A stretch of 64,000 nt of DNA from Martinezella dioscoreae (GTDB lineage Bacteria > Pseudomonadota > Alphaproteobacteria > Rhizobiales > Rhizobiaceae): contig NZ_BLAJ01000012.1 of the NCBI RefSeq assembly GCF_009176305.1, positions 42,961 through 106,960 on the forward strand. Direction: 5' to 3'. Below, piece after piece: positions 35,060 to 44,209 of this stretch. The translations under genes and the position numbers were made by a program. Position 1 is the first letter of the stretch. Each line of letters starts with the position of its first letter. The notes under the pieces are model-generated. The model was not told where the DNA came from. It ran no database searches and worked only from the letters and a program-made list of their open reading frames with translations.

Positions 35060-36331
35060 ATGATCCTGACCGAGCGGAAGAACGCCGCCATTTCTCGCGG
35101 CGTCGGCATGACGACGCAGATCTACGCCGACCGCGCTGAAAACGCCGAGATCTGGGACAAGGAAGGCAATCGCTATATCGATTTTGCCTCCGGCATCGCC
35201 GTGGTGAATACGGGCCATCGTCATCCCCGCGTCATTGCTGCCGTCAAGGAACAGCTCGATCGCTTCACGCATACCTGCCACCAGGTCGTACCCTATGAGA
35301 GCTATGTTCATCTGGCCGAGCGGCTGAACGCGATCGTCCCCGGCAATTTCGCCAAGAAGACGATCTTCGTGACGACAGGCGCGGAAGCGGTCGAAAACGC
35401 CGTGAAGATCGCCCGCGCCGCCACCGGCCGCTCCGCCATCATCGCTTTCGGCGGCGGCTTCCATGGCCGTACCTTCATGGGCATGGCGCTGACCGGCAAG
35501 GTCACGCCCTACAAGATCGGCTTCGGCCCGATGCCGGGCGATGTCTTCCATGCGCCCTTCCCCGTGCCGCTGCACGGCATCAGTGTCGAGCAGTCGCTGG
35601 CGACGCTGAAAAAGCTCTTTGCAGCCGATGTCGATCCGCAGCGCGTGGCCGCGATCATCCTCGAGCCCGTCCAGGGCGAAGGCGGCTTCTATCCGGCGCC
35701 GTCAGCCTTCATGAAGGCGCTTCGCGAGATCTGCGACCAGCACGGCATTCTCCTGATCGCCGACGAGGTACAGACCGGCTTTGCGCGCACCGGCAAGATG
35801 TTTGCGATGGGTCACCATGAGGTGGCGGCCGATCTCGTTACCATGGCAAAGAGCCTCGCCGGCGGCTTCCCGCTTGCCGCCGTCACCGGCCGCGCCGAGA
35901 TCATGGATGCACCCGCTCCAGGCGGCCTTGGCGGCACCTATGGCGGCAATCCGCTCGGCATCGCCGCAGCCCATGCCGTGCTCGACGTTATCGCAGACGA
36001 GGGTCTGTGCGACCGCGCCAACCAGCTCGGCTCGCGCCTGAAACAGCGGCTGGAATCGCTGCGCGACAAGGCGCCTGAAATTGCTGATATCCGCGGCCCC
36101 GGCTTCATGAATGCGGTGGAATTCAATGATCCGGCGACCAAGCTGCCGAGCGCGGATTTTGCCAACAAGGTGCGGCTGATCGCGCTCGACAAGGGGCTGA
36201 TCGTTTTGACCTGCGGCGTCTTTGGCAATGTCATCCGCTTCCTGTCGCCGATCACCATTCAGGACGGCATCTTCAGCGAAGCCCTCGACATTCTCGAAGC
36301 ATCGCTGATCGAGGCGAGCGCCTCGCATTAA
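35060..36331 (+). CDS. gabT: 4-aminobutyrate aminotransferase
   Basis: PLP-dependent class III aminotransferase; transfers the amino group of GABA to 2-oxoglutarate giving succinate semialdehyde. 423 residues. Motifs: VTTGAEAVENAVKIARAATG (cofactor phosphate site), LIADEVQTGFARTGKMFAM with Asp235, and the PLP lysine at Lys264 (MAKSLAGGFPLAAVTG). GGGAG lies upstream of the ATG. gabD follows after 71 bases, and together they convert GABA to succinate. Divergent regulator and palindrome upstream suggest induction by substrate. Confidence 0.95.
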   Translation: MILTERKNAAISRGVGMTTQIYADRAENAEIWDKEGNRYIDFASGIAVVNTGHRHPRVIAAVKEQLDRFTHTCHQVVPYESYVHLAERLNAIVPGNFAKKTIFVTTGAEAVENAVKIARAATGRSAIIAFGGGFHGRTFMGMALTGKVTPYKIGFGPMPGDVFHAPFPVPLHGISVEQSLATLKKLFAADVDPQRVAAIILEPVQGEGGFYPAPSAFMKALREICDQHGILLIADEVQTGFARTGKMFAMGHHEVAADLVTMAKSLAGGFPLAAVTGRAEIMDAPAPGGLGGTYGGNPLGIAAAHAVLDVIADEGLCDRANQLGSRLKQRLESLRDKAPEIADIRGPGFMNAVEFNDPATKLPSADFANKVRLIALDKGLIVLTCGVFGNVIRFLSPITIQDGIFSEALDILEASLIEASASH

Positions 36332-36402
36332 CGAAGCCGACCCGCGTATTTCCCTTATCCGTCCGTGCAGCCTGCCGGGCAAAATCTATCGGAGTGCATA
36401 GC

Positions 36403-37884
36403 ATGTCCTTTACAACAGCAATGACCAAGCATGTTCCCTTCTCTTCGCGCCTCCTGCGCGCCGCCGGCTATATCAACGGCGCATGGACGGGCGGCGGGGC
36501 GACGAAGACCTTCGATGTCATCAATCCCGCGACCGGCGAAGTGCTTGCCTCGCTGCCGGATATGGGCGCTGCCGAGACGGCGGCCGCCATCGATGCCGCC
36601 TATATCGCCCAAGTCACCTGGGCCGCCCGTCCTGCCAAGGAACGAGCAGCAACCTTACGCAAATGGTTCGATCTCATGATCGCCAACGCCGATGAGCTGG
36701 CCGCCATCCTGACGGCCGAGATGGGCAAGCCGCTGCCGGAAGCCAGAGGCGAAATCCTCTACGCCGCCTCCTATGTCGAATGGTACGCGGAGGAGGCCAA
36801 GCGCATCTATGGCGAAACCATCCCCGCGCCTTCGAACGACAAGCGCATGGTCGTCATCAAGCAGCCGGTCGGCGTCGTCGGCACGATCACGCCATGGAAC
36901 TTCCCGGCCGCCATGATCGCCCGCAAGATCGCGCCGGCCCTTGCCGTCGGCTGCACCGTCGTCTCGAAGCCCGCCGAGCAGACGCCGCTGACGGCGATCG
37001 CGCTGGCCGTGCTTGCCGAAGAAGCGGGCATTCCCGCTGGCGTCCTCAACATCATCGTCGGCCTTGACGGCCCGGCCATCGGCCGCGAACTCTGCGGCAA
37101 TGCGAAGGTGCGCAAGATCAGCTTCACTGGCTCGACGGAGGTCGGCCGCATCCTGATGCGCCAGTGCGCCGACCAGATTAAGAAGGTCAGCCTCGAGCTT
37201 GGCGGCAATGCGCCCTTCATCGTCTTCGATGACGCCGATCTCGACGCCGCCGTCGAGGGGGCCATGGCTTCGAAATACCGCAATGCCGGTCAGACCTGTG
37301 TCTGCGCCAACCGCATCTATGTGCAATCCAGCGTTTACGACGCCTTTGCCGCCAAGCTTGCCGCGAAGGTCGGCGAACTTAACGTGGGCGACGGCTTCAA
37401 GCCGGGCGTGACCGTTGGGCCGCTGATCGACGAACAGGGTGTCGCCAAGGCCGAAGACCATGTGCGGGATGCCGTCTCAAAGGGTGCTCGCGTCGTGCTC
37501 GGCGGCAAGCGCATAGAAGGCACCGGCACATTCTTCGCTCCGACCATCCTGACCGGTGTCGACCGAAGCATGAAGGTTGCCCGCGAGGAAACATTCGGTC
37601 CAGTTGCACCGCTCTTCCGCTTCGACACCGCCGAGGATGTCATCGCACAAGCGAACGATACCGAATTCGGCCTTGCGGCCTATTTCTTCGCCGGCGACAT
37701 GAAGAAGGTGTGGCGCGTGGCGGAAGCGCTGGAATACGGCATGGTCGGCATCAATACCGGCCTGATGTCGTCGGAAACGGCACCCTTCGGCGGCATCAAG
37801 CAATCCGGCCTTGGCCGCGAAGGCTCGCGCCACGGCGCCGACGACTATCTGGAAATGAAATACCTCTGCATCGGCAATCTATAG
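36403..37884 (+). CDS. gabD: succinate semialdehyde dehydrogenase [NAD(P)+]
   Basis: Oxidises succinate semialdehyde to succinate. 493 residues, aldehyde dehydrogenase fold. NAD site TPWNFPAAMIARK with Asn166, general base Glu265 (LELGGNAPF) and nucleophile Cys299 (NAGQTCVCANRIYV) are in place. GGAG lies 8 bases before ATG 36403; a GTG at 36394 would be an alternative. Cotranscribed with gabT. The next gene is convergent and only 7 bases away. Confidence 0.95.
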   Translation: MSFTTAMTKHVPFSSRLLRAAGYINGAWTGGGATKTFDVINPATGEVLASLPDMGAAETAAAIDAAYIAQVTWAARPAKERAATLRKWFDLMIANADELAAILTAEMGKPLPEARGEILYAASYVEWYAEEAKRIYGETIPAPSNDKRMVVIKQPVGVVGTITPWNFPAAMIARKIAPALAVGCTVVSKPAEQTPLTAIALAVLAEEAGIPAGVLNIIVGLDGPAIGRELCGNAKVRKISFTGSTEVGRILMRQCADQIKKVSLELGGNAPFIVFDDADLDAAVEGAMASKYRNAGQTCVCANRIYVQSSVYDAFAAKLAAKVGELNVGDGFKPGVTVGPLIDEQGVAKAEDHVRDAVSKGARVVLGGKRIEGTGTFFAPTILTGVDRSMKVAREETFGPVAPLFRFDTAEDVIAQANDTEFGLAAYFFAGDMKKVWRVAEALEYGMVGINTGLMSSETAPFGGIKQSGLGREGSRHGADDYLEMKYLCIGNL

Positions 37885-37891
37885 CCGGCTA

Positions 37892-38665
37892 TCAGGTTGA
37901 GGTGATGTGAATGCGGCTCTGCCACAGCCGGGCCGCGCTCAGCCGGTCGCTGTAGAAGGCTCCAGTATCGAGATTGAGCCTGAGACCATTGACTTCGGCC
38001 CGCTGGACTGGCGTGTGGCCGTGGATAATCAACTTCGGCAGTGGCTGTGCGCTGTCGTAGAAGCGGGAGCGGATGAAGACGAGGTCGTCGTCTTGCTGAT
38101 CGGCAATCGACCGATCCGGATCGATGCCGGCATGGACGAACAAAGCTTTCGGCGTGTCCAGCAAGATCGGCAGGCGGCGCAGGAAATTGACATGATCGTC
38201 CGGCAGCCAGGTTCGGATGAACGTATCGAGCTTCTTCCGCTTGGGATATAACTGCTGTAGACGAGGGATATCCACGCCATAGGAGGCGAGTGTCGCATCA
38301 CCGCCAAGCGCCACCCAATCCTCGAGCGATATCTCACCATCGACATAGGCTAGCATCGCCATCTCATGATTGCCGGTGAGGCATATGCGGTCGAAACCGT
38401 TCGGCGGCGGCGCCATGAGGCGGCCGACCACCTGCGCCGACGCGGGACCACGATCGATGAAATCCCCCAGCATGATGATGAGCTTTCGGCCGGGAAGCCC
38501 CGCCGCGTCTGCAAAAATCTTGCGCTCCAGTGCACTGAGGAGATCGTAACGGCCGTGGACATCACCGATGACGTAGGTGGGCATGTCGAGATTTTCGAGC
38601 CACTCCCGGCGCCGACGGTGGCCAAAGCCATTGGCCATTTTTTCGCGTATCCTGGATGCCGCCAT
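37892..38665 (-). CDS. PPP-family serine/threonine phosphatase
   Basis: 257 residues. Metallophosphoesterase signatures of the PPP family: YVIGDVHGRYDLL (GDxHG), IMLGDFIDRGPAS (GDxxDRG) and LTGNHEMAML (GNHE), then the C-terminal IHGHTPV histidine. The two-metal site is therefore complete. Similar to bacterial PrpA/PrpE-type phosphatases that act on phosphoproteins or dinucleotides. ATG 38665 has AAAGGCAG upstream; MPTYVIGDVHG, 28 residues in, is a possible internal start. Convergent with gabD. Confidence 0.9.
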   Translation of the reverse strand: MAASRIREKMANGFGHRRRREWLENLDMPTYVIGDVHGRYDLLSALERKIFADAAGLPGRKLIIMLGDFIDRGPASAQVVGRLMAPPPNGFDRICLTGNHEMAMLAYVDGEISLEDWVALGGDATLASYGVDIPRLQQLYPKRKKLDTFIRTWLPDDHVNFLRRLPILLDTPKALFVHAGIDPDRSIADQQDDDLVFIRSRFYDSAQPLPKLIIHGHTPVQRAEVNGLRLNLDTGAFYSDRLSAARLWQSRIHITST

Positions 38666-39043
38666 GAAACTGCCTTTCGAGCGTACACCCCGGAACGCCT
38701 CAACTGTGTCTGCAAAAAGGACTCAAAAGCGACGATTCTTTGCCAGAAAGGCGGAAATCATCGCTGATGATGGTTCCACGGCAGACCTCGGCCTGCGACA
38801 CCAACCCGCCTTGCGGCAAAGCGTCCCGAACGGCGCCTTTATGCATGGAGAAAGTTGACAGTGCGTATCCGCAATCTTATCGCGCTGACCACGTTGGCGC
38901 GAGAAATTCCCGCCGTTCAACCCGAAAAAAACATGAGTGCCGGGCAGCTTCAGCATATTGGCTGCCGGATTGCCGACGCAAACAACATGCCTCAAACTGG
39001 AACGTCCCATTCATGGCGCCTGTAAACTTATCGTGAAACCCTG
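38666..39043. other. gene-free spacer between divergent genes
   Basis: 378 bases between the phosphatase and the CopD-like gene. Short frames on both strands have no ribosome-binding site or recognisable product. Both promoters should lie here; no clear element was identified. Confidence 0.5.
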
Positions 39044-39928
39044 ATGGAAACGACGACAGCGCTCCAACTCTGCCGCTTCCTGCATGACGCGTCCCTGATG
39101 TTTCTATGGGGCGCCTGTGCCTATCTATCTCTGTTCGTGCCGAGAGCGCTTGCCGACACCGTCTGGCGTATAGCTGCAAAACCGCTTTTGCTGATTGTTG
39201 CGATTGCGGTTTTAACGGCACTGGCCGCATTGCCGGTGACGACGGCGAATATCGGCAACGGCTGGAGCGATGCGCTCAATGCCGACATGATGCATGACGT
39301 GGTTTTCGAAACCACGGTCGGGATTGCATGGCAGGCACAAGTGCTGGCGGCCATCGTGATGGTTTGCACCTTGCTGTTGCCGCAGAGCCGGCGCCGCCAT
39401 GGGCTGACCCTGGGCGCCGGCCTCGGGCTCGCCTCGCTGTCACTGACCGGGCATGCCTCGATGCTGGAAGGCTGGGCGCGGCAGGCGCACCGGGCCAATG
39501 ATATCCTGCATGTGCTTGCAGGTGGTGGCTGGCTGGGGGCGCTGGTGCCGCTGATCCCTATCCTCAAGCTTCTCGGGCGGCCGGAATGCCGGGCGGAAGC
39601 GCAAGTGGCGTTGCGCCGGTTCTCCAATGCCGGGCACATAGCAGTCGCGCTCGTCATCCTCTCCGGTATCGTCAATACGCTGCTGATCCTGAAACGCCTG
39701 CCGACGGACTGGTCTTCGTCCTATCAGAAGTTGCTTGCCATCAAGATCGCGCTGGTCGCCGTCATGGCGATGCTGGCCATCATCAACCGCTACGTCTTCG
39801 TTCCCTGGATCGGCCGCAAGCCGGCTCGCGCGCTGCTGGCCCTCCGGCTTGGAAGCATCGCCGAGATCGGCATCGGCATTGTCGTCATCGGGCTCGTTGC
39901 CGTCTTCGCCATGCTGGAGCCGGTCTAG
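39044..39928 (+). CDS. CopD/PcoD-like copper resistance membrane protein
   Basis: 294 residues with about eight membrane helices. The family pattern is visible: conserved His residues at the first helix (CRFLHDASLMFLWGACAY), HDVVFETTVGIAWQAQ, LSLTGHASMLEGWARQ and DILHVLAGGGWLGALVPL. CopD proteins take copper across the inner membrane with a CopC partner; no copC is adjacent. Ends with a TAG that is the first three bases of a dispersed repeat. Confidence 0.85.
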   Translation: METTTALQLCRFLHDASLMFLWGACAYLSLFVPRALADTVWRIAAKPLLLIVAIAVLTALAALPVTTANIGNGWSDALNADMMHDVVFETTVGIAWQAQVLAAIVMVCTLLLPQSRRRHGLTLGAGLGLASLSLTGHASMLEGWARQAHRANDILHVLAGGGWLGALVPLIPILKLLGRPECRAEAQVALRRFSNAGHIAVALVILSGIVNTLLILKRLPTDWSSSYQKLLAIKIALVAVMAMLAIINRYVFVPWIGRKPARALLALRLGSIAEIGIGIVVIGLVAVFAMLEPV

Positions 39929-40028
39929 AGCCGTTTCGCTTTTCTTCGAATCGCGAAAATGCTCTATCTCCTTGTTTTACGCAGTTCCTGAGGGAAAACC
40001 GCTACGCACTTTTCCTGGAATCGCTCTA
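39926..40028. repeat. dispersed TAGAGC...GCTCTA repeat element
   Basis: 103 bases bounded by TAGAGC (39926-39931) and GCTCTA (40023-40028), with an internal GCTCTA at 39961-39966. The sequence (GCCGTTTCGCTTTTCTTCGA near the left end) looks like a repeat I associate with Rhizobium intergenic regions. Its ends supply the TAG stops of both convergent flanking genes. Confidence 0.7.
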
Positions 40029-40796
40029 ACCGCCGAGCGATTTCACGACAGCGCGAACGGCCGCCGGATCTTGCGTCGCCGGTTTGTATTCCAGACCCAC
40101 CCTGCCACGATAGCCTTGGGCGTATAGCCAATCCAGCCGCTTCGTCAGATCGATATGGCCAGTGCCGGGGTCGTTACGGCCGGGATGATCGGCAACATGG
40201 AGATGGATGATGCGGTCGATTTGATCGGCGACGACCTCACGCGTATCCTCGCCCATGACGGCCGAATGATAGAGATCGTAGACGATGCCCACTTCCGGGC
40301 GGTCGACCTCATCGACGATATCGAGGCCTTCCGCGGTCGAGGACAGATAGTAGCCGGCATGGTCTATCTTTGTGTTCAGCGGCTCGAGGCCAAGCCGCAC
40401 GCCCGATCCTTCGAGAATATCGGCACCGGCACGGAGGGTGGCGACGATGGCCGCCCTCTGGTCGGCACGAGAAAACTCCGCCAGATCATCGCCGGCCTGC
40501 GCGATCAGCACCGGCGCGCCGAGACGCTGGGCGACAGCAACGGACTCTCGCAACCCCGTCAGCCACGCCTCTTTGTTTGCCGGATTCGTCAGCGCGATCA
40601 TCGGCTCCGCGACGAGGCCGGACACGGCAATGCCGGTCTCGGCTACGGCAGCCGCGATCGCGTCCAGGTCCTTGTTAGTCCAGTGCCAGAATTCGACCGC
40701 ATCGAGCCCCGCGGCATGTGCCAGCCGGACACGATCGGCAAAGGCATCGCCGTCGCGTGCAAACAACCATTCGATACAAGCTGAAAACTGCCGCAT
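40026..40796 (-). CDS. hydroxypyruvate isomerase-like TIM-barrel protein
   Basis: 256 residues, xylose isomerase-like TIM barrel of the sugar phosphate isomerase/epimerase group, closest in look to hydroxypyruvate isomerase (Hyi). Metal-site residues are in GLEPLNTKIDHAGYYL, VGIVYDLYHSAVMGED, IHLHVADHPGRNDPGTGHID and VGLEYKP. GGAGG stands before ATG 40796. It is encoded next to an AraC regulator and divergent from a sugar ABC operon with a sugar oxidoreductase, so it probably acts on a product of the imported sugar. Substrate not defined. Confidence 0.85.
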   Translation of the reverse strand: MRQFSACIEWLFARDGDAFADRVRLAHAAGLDAVEFWHWTNKDLDAIAAAVAETGIAVSGLVAEPMIALTNPANKEAWLTGLRESVAVAQRLGAPVLIAQAGDDLAEFSRADQRAAIVATLRAGADILEGSGVRLGLEPLNTKIDHAGYYLSSTAEGLDIVDEVDRPEVGIVYDLYHSAVMGEDTREVVADQIDRIIHLHVADHPGRNDPGTGHIDLTKRLDWLYAQGYRGRVGLEYKPATQDPAAVRAVVKSLGG

Positions 40797-40856
40797 GAGA
40801 TACTCCTCCCTCAATCGGTGAGGAGCAATGCGCGAGATCGCCCATGACTGCAAGTC

Positions 40857-41804
40857 TCACGAACGATAATGTTGCTGTGGCGGTCGATGCATCGAAGGCT
40901 TGATGGCTTCGACATTCATTGCCGACAGCACGCGCATGTCGCGGCGGAAATCGGAAGGCGTCATGCCGGCAATATGGCGGAAGGATTTGTTGAAGGCGCT
41001 GATCGAGCCGAAGCCACTATCCATCGCCACCTGCAGCACATTGGCGCCGTCCCGCATCAGCATCGCCTGGGCGCGCGACAGGCGCAGCAGGTTCACATAT
41101 TTCGCCAACGTCATGCCGGTGGATTTCTTGAAGAGGTTCATCGCGTATTTCGGATGGAGATGCGCCGCCTTGGCGATATCGACGGTATCGATGTCGTGCA
41201 GAAAATTATCGGCGATGAAATCGCACATGCGCGCCAGGCTGCGCGAGGATTGCGGATGGGCCTGATCGTTGGTCAGATTTTCCTGCTTCTCCGGCACCAT
41301 GCGATAGGGCTCGAAAGCGATGCGCTCCAGGCGCAGGAGAAGTTCCGCGACGGCATGTTCGGCCTTGGCGCCGTCCTCGGACATGACATAACGATGCCAT
41401 CGGGCGAAATTTTCGTCGTCTGCGGCATCGGTCGCCGAGCTTATCAGCGCCTGCCCGCGAATGAGGCGACCGGAAATATCGAGCGGCAGCCGCAGGCGGA
41501 AGAAATGCACAAGCGGCAGATGCGCGCCCGCATAGATCGAATCTTCCGACAGCTCGTCCAGCTGATGCGGTTGGCCACCCCAGAAAAGGCAGATCTCGCC
41601 GGCTCTCAAAGTAAGCTCGTGATCGCCGATGCGGTAATGCACGGTGCCGCGGACGATGTAATTGACTTCCACCTGCGCGTGCCAATGCGGCTTTGCCATC
41701 GGCAACGGGTGGTTATGAAACATCTGCAGGACGTTTGGGAGCCCTTCGACACTGCTCGCCCCCGGCTGATAAACCGCCCGTTGACCCACCTTACTTTTCG
41801 CCAA
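40857..41804 (-). CDS. AraC-family regulator, MelR-like
   Basis: 315 residues. N-terminal cupin sensor with PHWHAQVEVNYIVRGTVHY and EICLFWGGQPHQLDE strongly recalls MelR, the melibiose regulator. The C-terminal double HTH includes TVDIAKAAHLHPKYAMNLFK and DSGFGSISAFNKSFRHIAGM with the AraC signature. Starts at TTG 41804 with AAGGA 8 bases upstream; no in-frame ATG fits. Likely activates the divergent ABC sugar operon across the 92-base spacer. The isomerase gene follows on the same strand. Confidence 0.9.
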   Translation of the reverse strand: MAKSKVGQRAVYQPGASSVEGLPNVLQMFHNHPLPMAKPHWHAQVEVNYIVRGTVHYRIGDHELTLRAGEICLFWGGQPHQLDELSEDSIYAGAHLPLVHFFRLRLPLDISGRLIRGQALISSATDAADDENFARWHRYVMSEDGAKAEHAVAELLLRLERIAFEPYRMVPEKQENLTNDQAHPQSSRSLARMCDFIADNFLHDIDTVDIAKAAHLHPKYAMNLFKKSTGMTLAKYVNLLRLSRAQAMLMRDGANVLQVAMDSGFGSISAFNKSFRHIAGMTPSDFRRDMRVLSAMNVEAIKPSMHRPPQQHYRS

Positions 41805-41896
41805 GTCGATGTTCCTTTTTTAGGAGACAGAAGCGTACCGACAGCTAGTTTAAGCGTGTTCTCTTGAGGACGGCAATTGAAAAGGGAGGATTTTCA

Positions 41897-43171
41897 ATGC
41901 GTTTAAAACTTGCTGGAGCGACGGCCCTTGCTGCCCTGCTCGCTTCCGGTTCTGCCTTTGCTGAGCAAACCACCATTACGGTCTGGAGCTGGAACATCGC
42001 CGCATCGGCGCTGAAGTCCACAGTCGAGGGGTTCAACAAGAAATATCCTGACATCAAGGTCGAGGTTCAAGACATCGGCAACCCGCAGGTCTTCGACAAG
42101 ATGCTGGCCGCTTGCGCCGCCGGCGGCGACGGCCTGCCTGACGTCATGTCGATCGAAAACCACAAGGCTTCGATCTTCTGGAACCGCTTTCCGGACTGCC
42201 TGACCGATCTCACGAAGCTTGGCTACAACGACGAGCTGAAGAAGCAGTTCCCGGATTTCAAGCGCGCCGAGCTTGAAGTCGGCGATGCCGCCTACGCCAT
42301 GCCGTGGGACTCCGGTCCGGTCACCATGTTCTATCGCCGCGACATGTATGAAAAGGCCGGCGTCGATCCGGCAACGATCAAGACCTGGGACGATTTCATC
42401 GCCGCCGGTAAGAAGATCTCCGCCGCTAATCCTGGTGTGGTCATGACGCAGGCCGATCTAAACGGCGACAGCGAATGGTTCCGTATGCTCGCCAACGAAC
42501 AGGGTTGCGGCTATTTTTCGAGCGACAGCCAGAGCATCACCGTCAACCAGCCCGGCTGCGTCAAGGCACTGGACAAGGTGAAGGAGATCAAGGACGCGGG
42601 CCTGATGACCGCGGCGAACTGGAACGAGAAAATTCAGGCGAACACTGCAAGTAAGGTGGCATCGCAGCTCTATGGCGGCTGGTATGAAGGCACCGTCCGC
42701 TCCACCTCGCCGGATCTCGCCGGCAAATGGGGCGTCTATCCGATGCCGAGCATGACGGCTGACGGCCCGCATGCAGCCAATCTTGGCGGTTCCTCGCTCG
42801 CAATCGCCAGTGGCTCCAAGCACAAGGAAGCCGCCTGGAAATTCCTTGAATACACGCTTGGCACCAATGAGGGCCAGGTGACGATGCTGAAGTCCTTCGG
42901 TCTCGTGCCGTCGCTGTTGACGGCGGTCAAGGATCCCTTCGTCAACGAACCGCAGCCTTATTGGGGTGGGCAAAAGGTCTGGGCCGATATCCTCGCCACC
43001 CTGCCGAAAATCCACCCGAGCCCAGGTACCCAGTATTTCAGCGACGCCGATGAGATCATCAAAGCCGTTCAGACGAAATATCTTGCCGGCGGATATCCAA
43101 ACGGCAAGGCTGCGCTCGACGACGCGGCCCAGCAGATCGCCTCGGCGACGGGCCTGCCGCTCGCGAAATGA
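41897..43171 (+). CDS. ABC transporter sugar-binding protein
   Basis: 424 residues, family 1 extracellular solute-binding protein. Signal peptide MRLKLAGATALAALLASGSA, then TITVWSWNIAASALKSTVEG and the family motif region AYAMPWDSGPVTMFYRRDMY. GGGAGG lies upstream of ATG 41897. Periplasmic receptor for the permease pair and ATPase that follow. Substrate probably a sugar or oligosaccharide, possibly a galactoside given the MelR-like regulator; not provable here. Confidence 0.92.
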   Translation: MRLKLAGATALAALLASGSAFAEQTTITVWSWNIAASALKSTVEGFNKKYPDIKVEVQDIGNPQVFDKMLAACAAGGDGLPDVMSIENHKASIFWNRFPDCLTDLTKLGYNDELKKQFPDFKRAELEVGDAAYAMPWDSGPVTMFYRRDMYEKAGVDPATIKTWDDFIAAGKKISAANPGVVMTQADLNGDSEWFRMLANEQGCGYFSSDSQSITVNQPGCVKALDKVKEIKDAGLMTAANWNEKIQANTASKVASQLYGGWYEGTVRSTSPDLAGKWGVYPMPSMTADGPHAANLGGSSLAIASGSKHKEAAWKFLEYTLGTNEGQVTMLKSFGLVPSLLTAVKDPFVNEPQPYWGGQKVWADILATLPKIHPSPGTQYFSDADEIIKAVQTKYLAGGYPNGKAALDDAAQQIASATGLPLAK

Positions 43172-43211
43172 TTGACACCACCGGGCGTGCCTCCCAAGCC
43201 GCGCCCGGCAT

Positions 43212-43301
43212 CCCCGCCGCTCTAGAATCAAAGAAGCAGAGCGCGGCGTCGTCCGAAAATCGCCTACACTTTTCGGCGTCACGCTCTAGAGGGCGGCGGG
43301 G
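43212..43301 (+). repeat. intercistronic palindromic element in the ABC operon
   Basis: CCCCGCCGCTCTAGA (43212-43226) is matched by an inverted copy at 43285-43301 with two extra bases. A nested arm GGCGTCGTCCGAAAA pairs with the TTTCGGCGTC side. The element is a large potential RNA hairpin between the binding-protein and permease genes, and shares the CTCTAGA ends of other rhizobial repeats. Confidence 0.75.
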
Positions 43302-43348
43302 ATGTGATGTTACGCATCATTTTTCTGCGCATAAAGGAGAAGGCTTTC

Positions 43349-44209
43349 ATGCGGTTGCGAAACCGGAGCGCCTATGCGTTCCTTGCACCCTATCTTCTGG
43401 TATTCGCCGCTTTCTGGGTCTGGCCGATCATCGATTCGTTTCTGATCTCGTTCCAGAATACCCGTGTTAATCCGTGGACCTTCAATCTGTCGCTCAATTG
43501 GGGGCGGCTGTTCGGTGATCCGGCATTCTACAACGCGCTTGAAAACACGTTGATTATCCTGATCGTCCAAGTGCCGGTCATGATCACACTCGCCACGGTC
43601 ATGGCGGTGCTGCTGAACTCACCGCTGTTGAAGGCCCGTGGCATTTTCCGCTTCGCTTTCTTCGCGCCCGTCGTCGTTGGCGAGGTCGCCTATGCCGCGG
43701 TCTTCCGCCTGATGTTCAACGTCGATTTCGGCATCATCAACAAGCTGCTCGGCAGTGTGGGCATCGCGCCGGTGTCGTGGTTCGCCGATTCCCACGCCGC
43801 CATGGTGCTCATCGTTATCGCCGTCACCTGGCGCTGGGCGGGTTACAACGCCATCATCATTCTGTCCGGGCTGCAATCGATCCCGGAGGATGTTTATGAG
43901 GCCGCAACCCTCGACCGCGTCAGCCGCTTCAAGCAGTTCATCCATATCACACTGCCACTCCTGAAGCCGATCATCCTGTTCTGCGTGGTCCTGTCCGTCA
44001 TCGGCACCATGCAGCTCTTCACCGAACCATATCTGATCACCAACAGAGGAGGCCCCGGCGGCGGGACGGAAACGCTCGGTCTGCTGCTCTATCGCCAGGC
44101 TTTCCAGTCGACCAACTTCGGCTATGCCTCGGCGATCGCCTATACGATGGCGGCGCTTGCGGTCGTCATCTCTCTTCTCAATCTCTGGGTGGGGCGCGAA
44201 CCGAAATGA
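43349..44209 (+). CDS. ABC transporter permease (MalF/UgpA type)
   Basis: 286 residues, six membrane helices, first starting at YAFLAPYLLVFAAFWVWPII. The permease signature loop (EAA motif) is around EDVYEAATLDRVSRFKQFIHITLPLL. AAGGAGAAGG lies upstream of ATG 43349; the frame opens at 43304. Follows the binding protein across a palindromic element and overlaps the next permease by 4 bases (ATGA). Confidence 0.94.
   Translation: MRLRNRSAYAFLAPYLLVFAAFWVWPIIDSFLISFQNTRVNPWTFNLSLNWGRLFGDPAFYNALENTLIILIVQVPVMITLATVMAVLLNSPLLKARGIFRFAFFAPVVVGEVAYAAVFRLMFNVDFGIINKLLGSVGIAPVSWFADSHAAMVLIVIAVTWRWAGYNAIIILSGLQSIPEDVYEAATLDRVSRFKQFIHITLPLLKPIILFCVVLSVIGTMQLFTEPYLITNRGGPGGGTETLGLLLYRQAFQSTNFGYASAIAYTMAALAVVISLLNLWVGREPK

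Noticed and set aside
38720..39010. Short frames on both strands between the phosphatase and CopD-like genes
   Set aside because: No start signals, no recognisable product and conflicting strands.
40869..41867. 332-residue plus-strand frame across the AraC regulator gene
   Set aside because: Opposite strand encodes a regulator with clear cupin and double HTH signatures.
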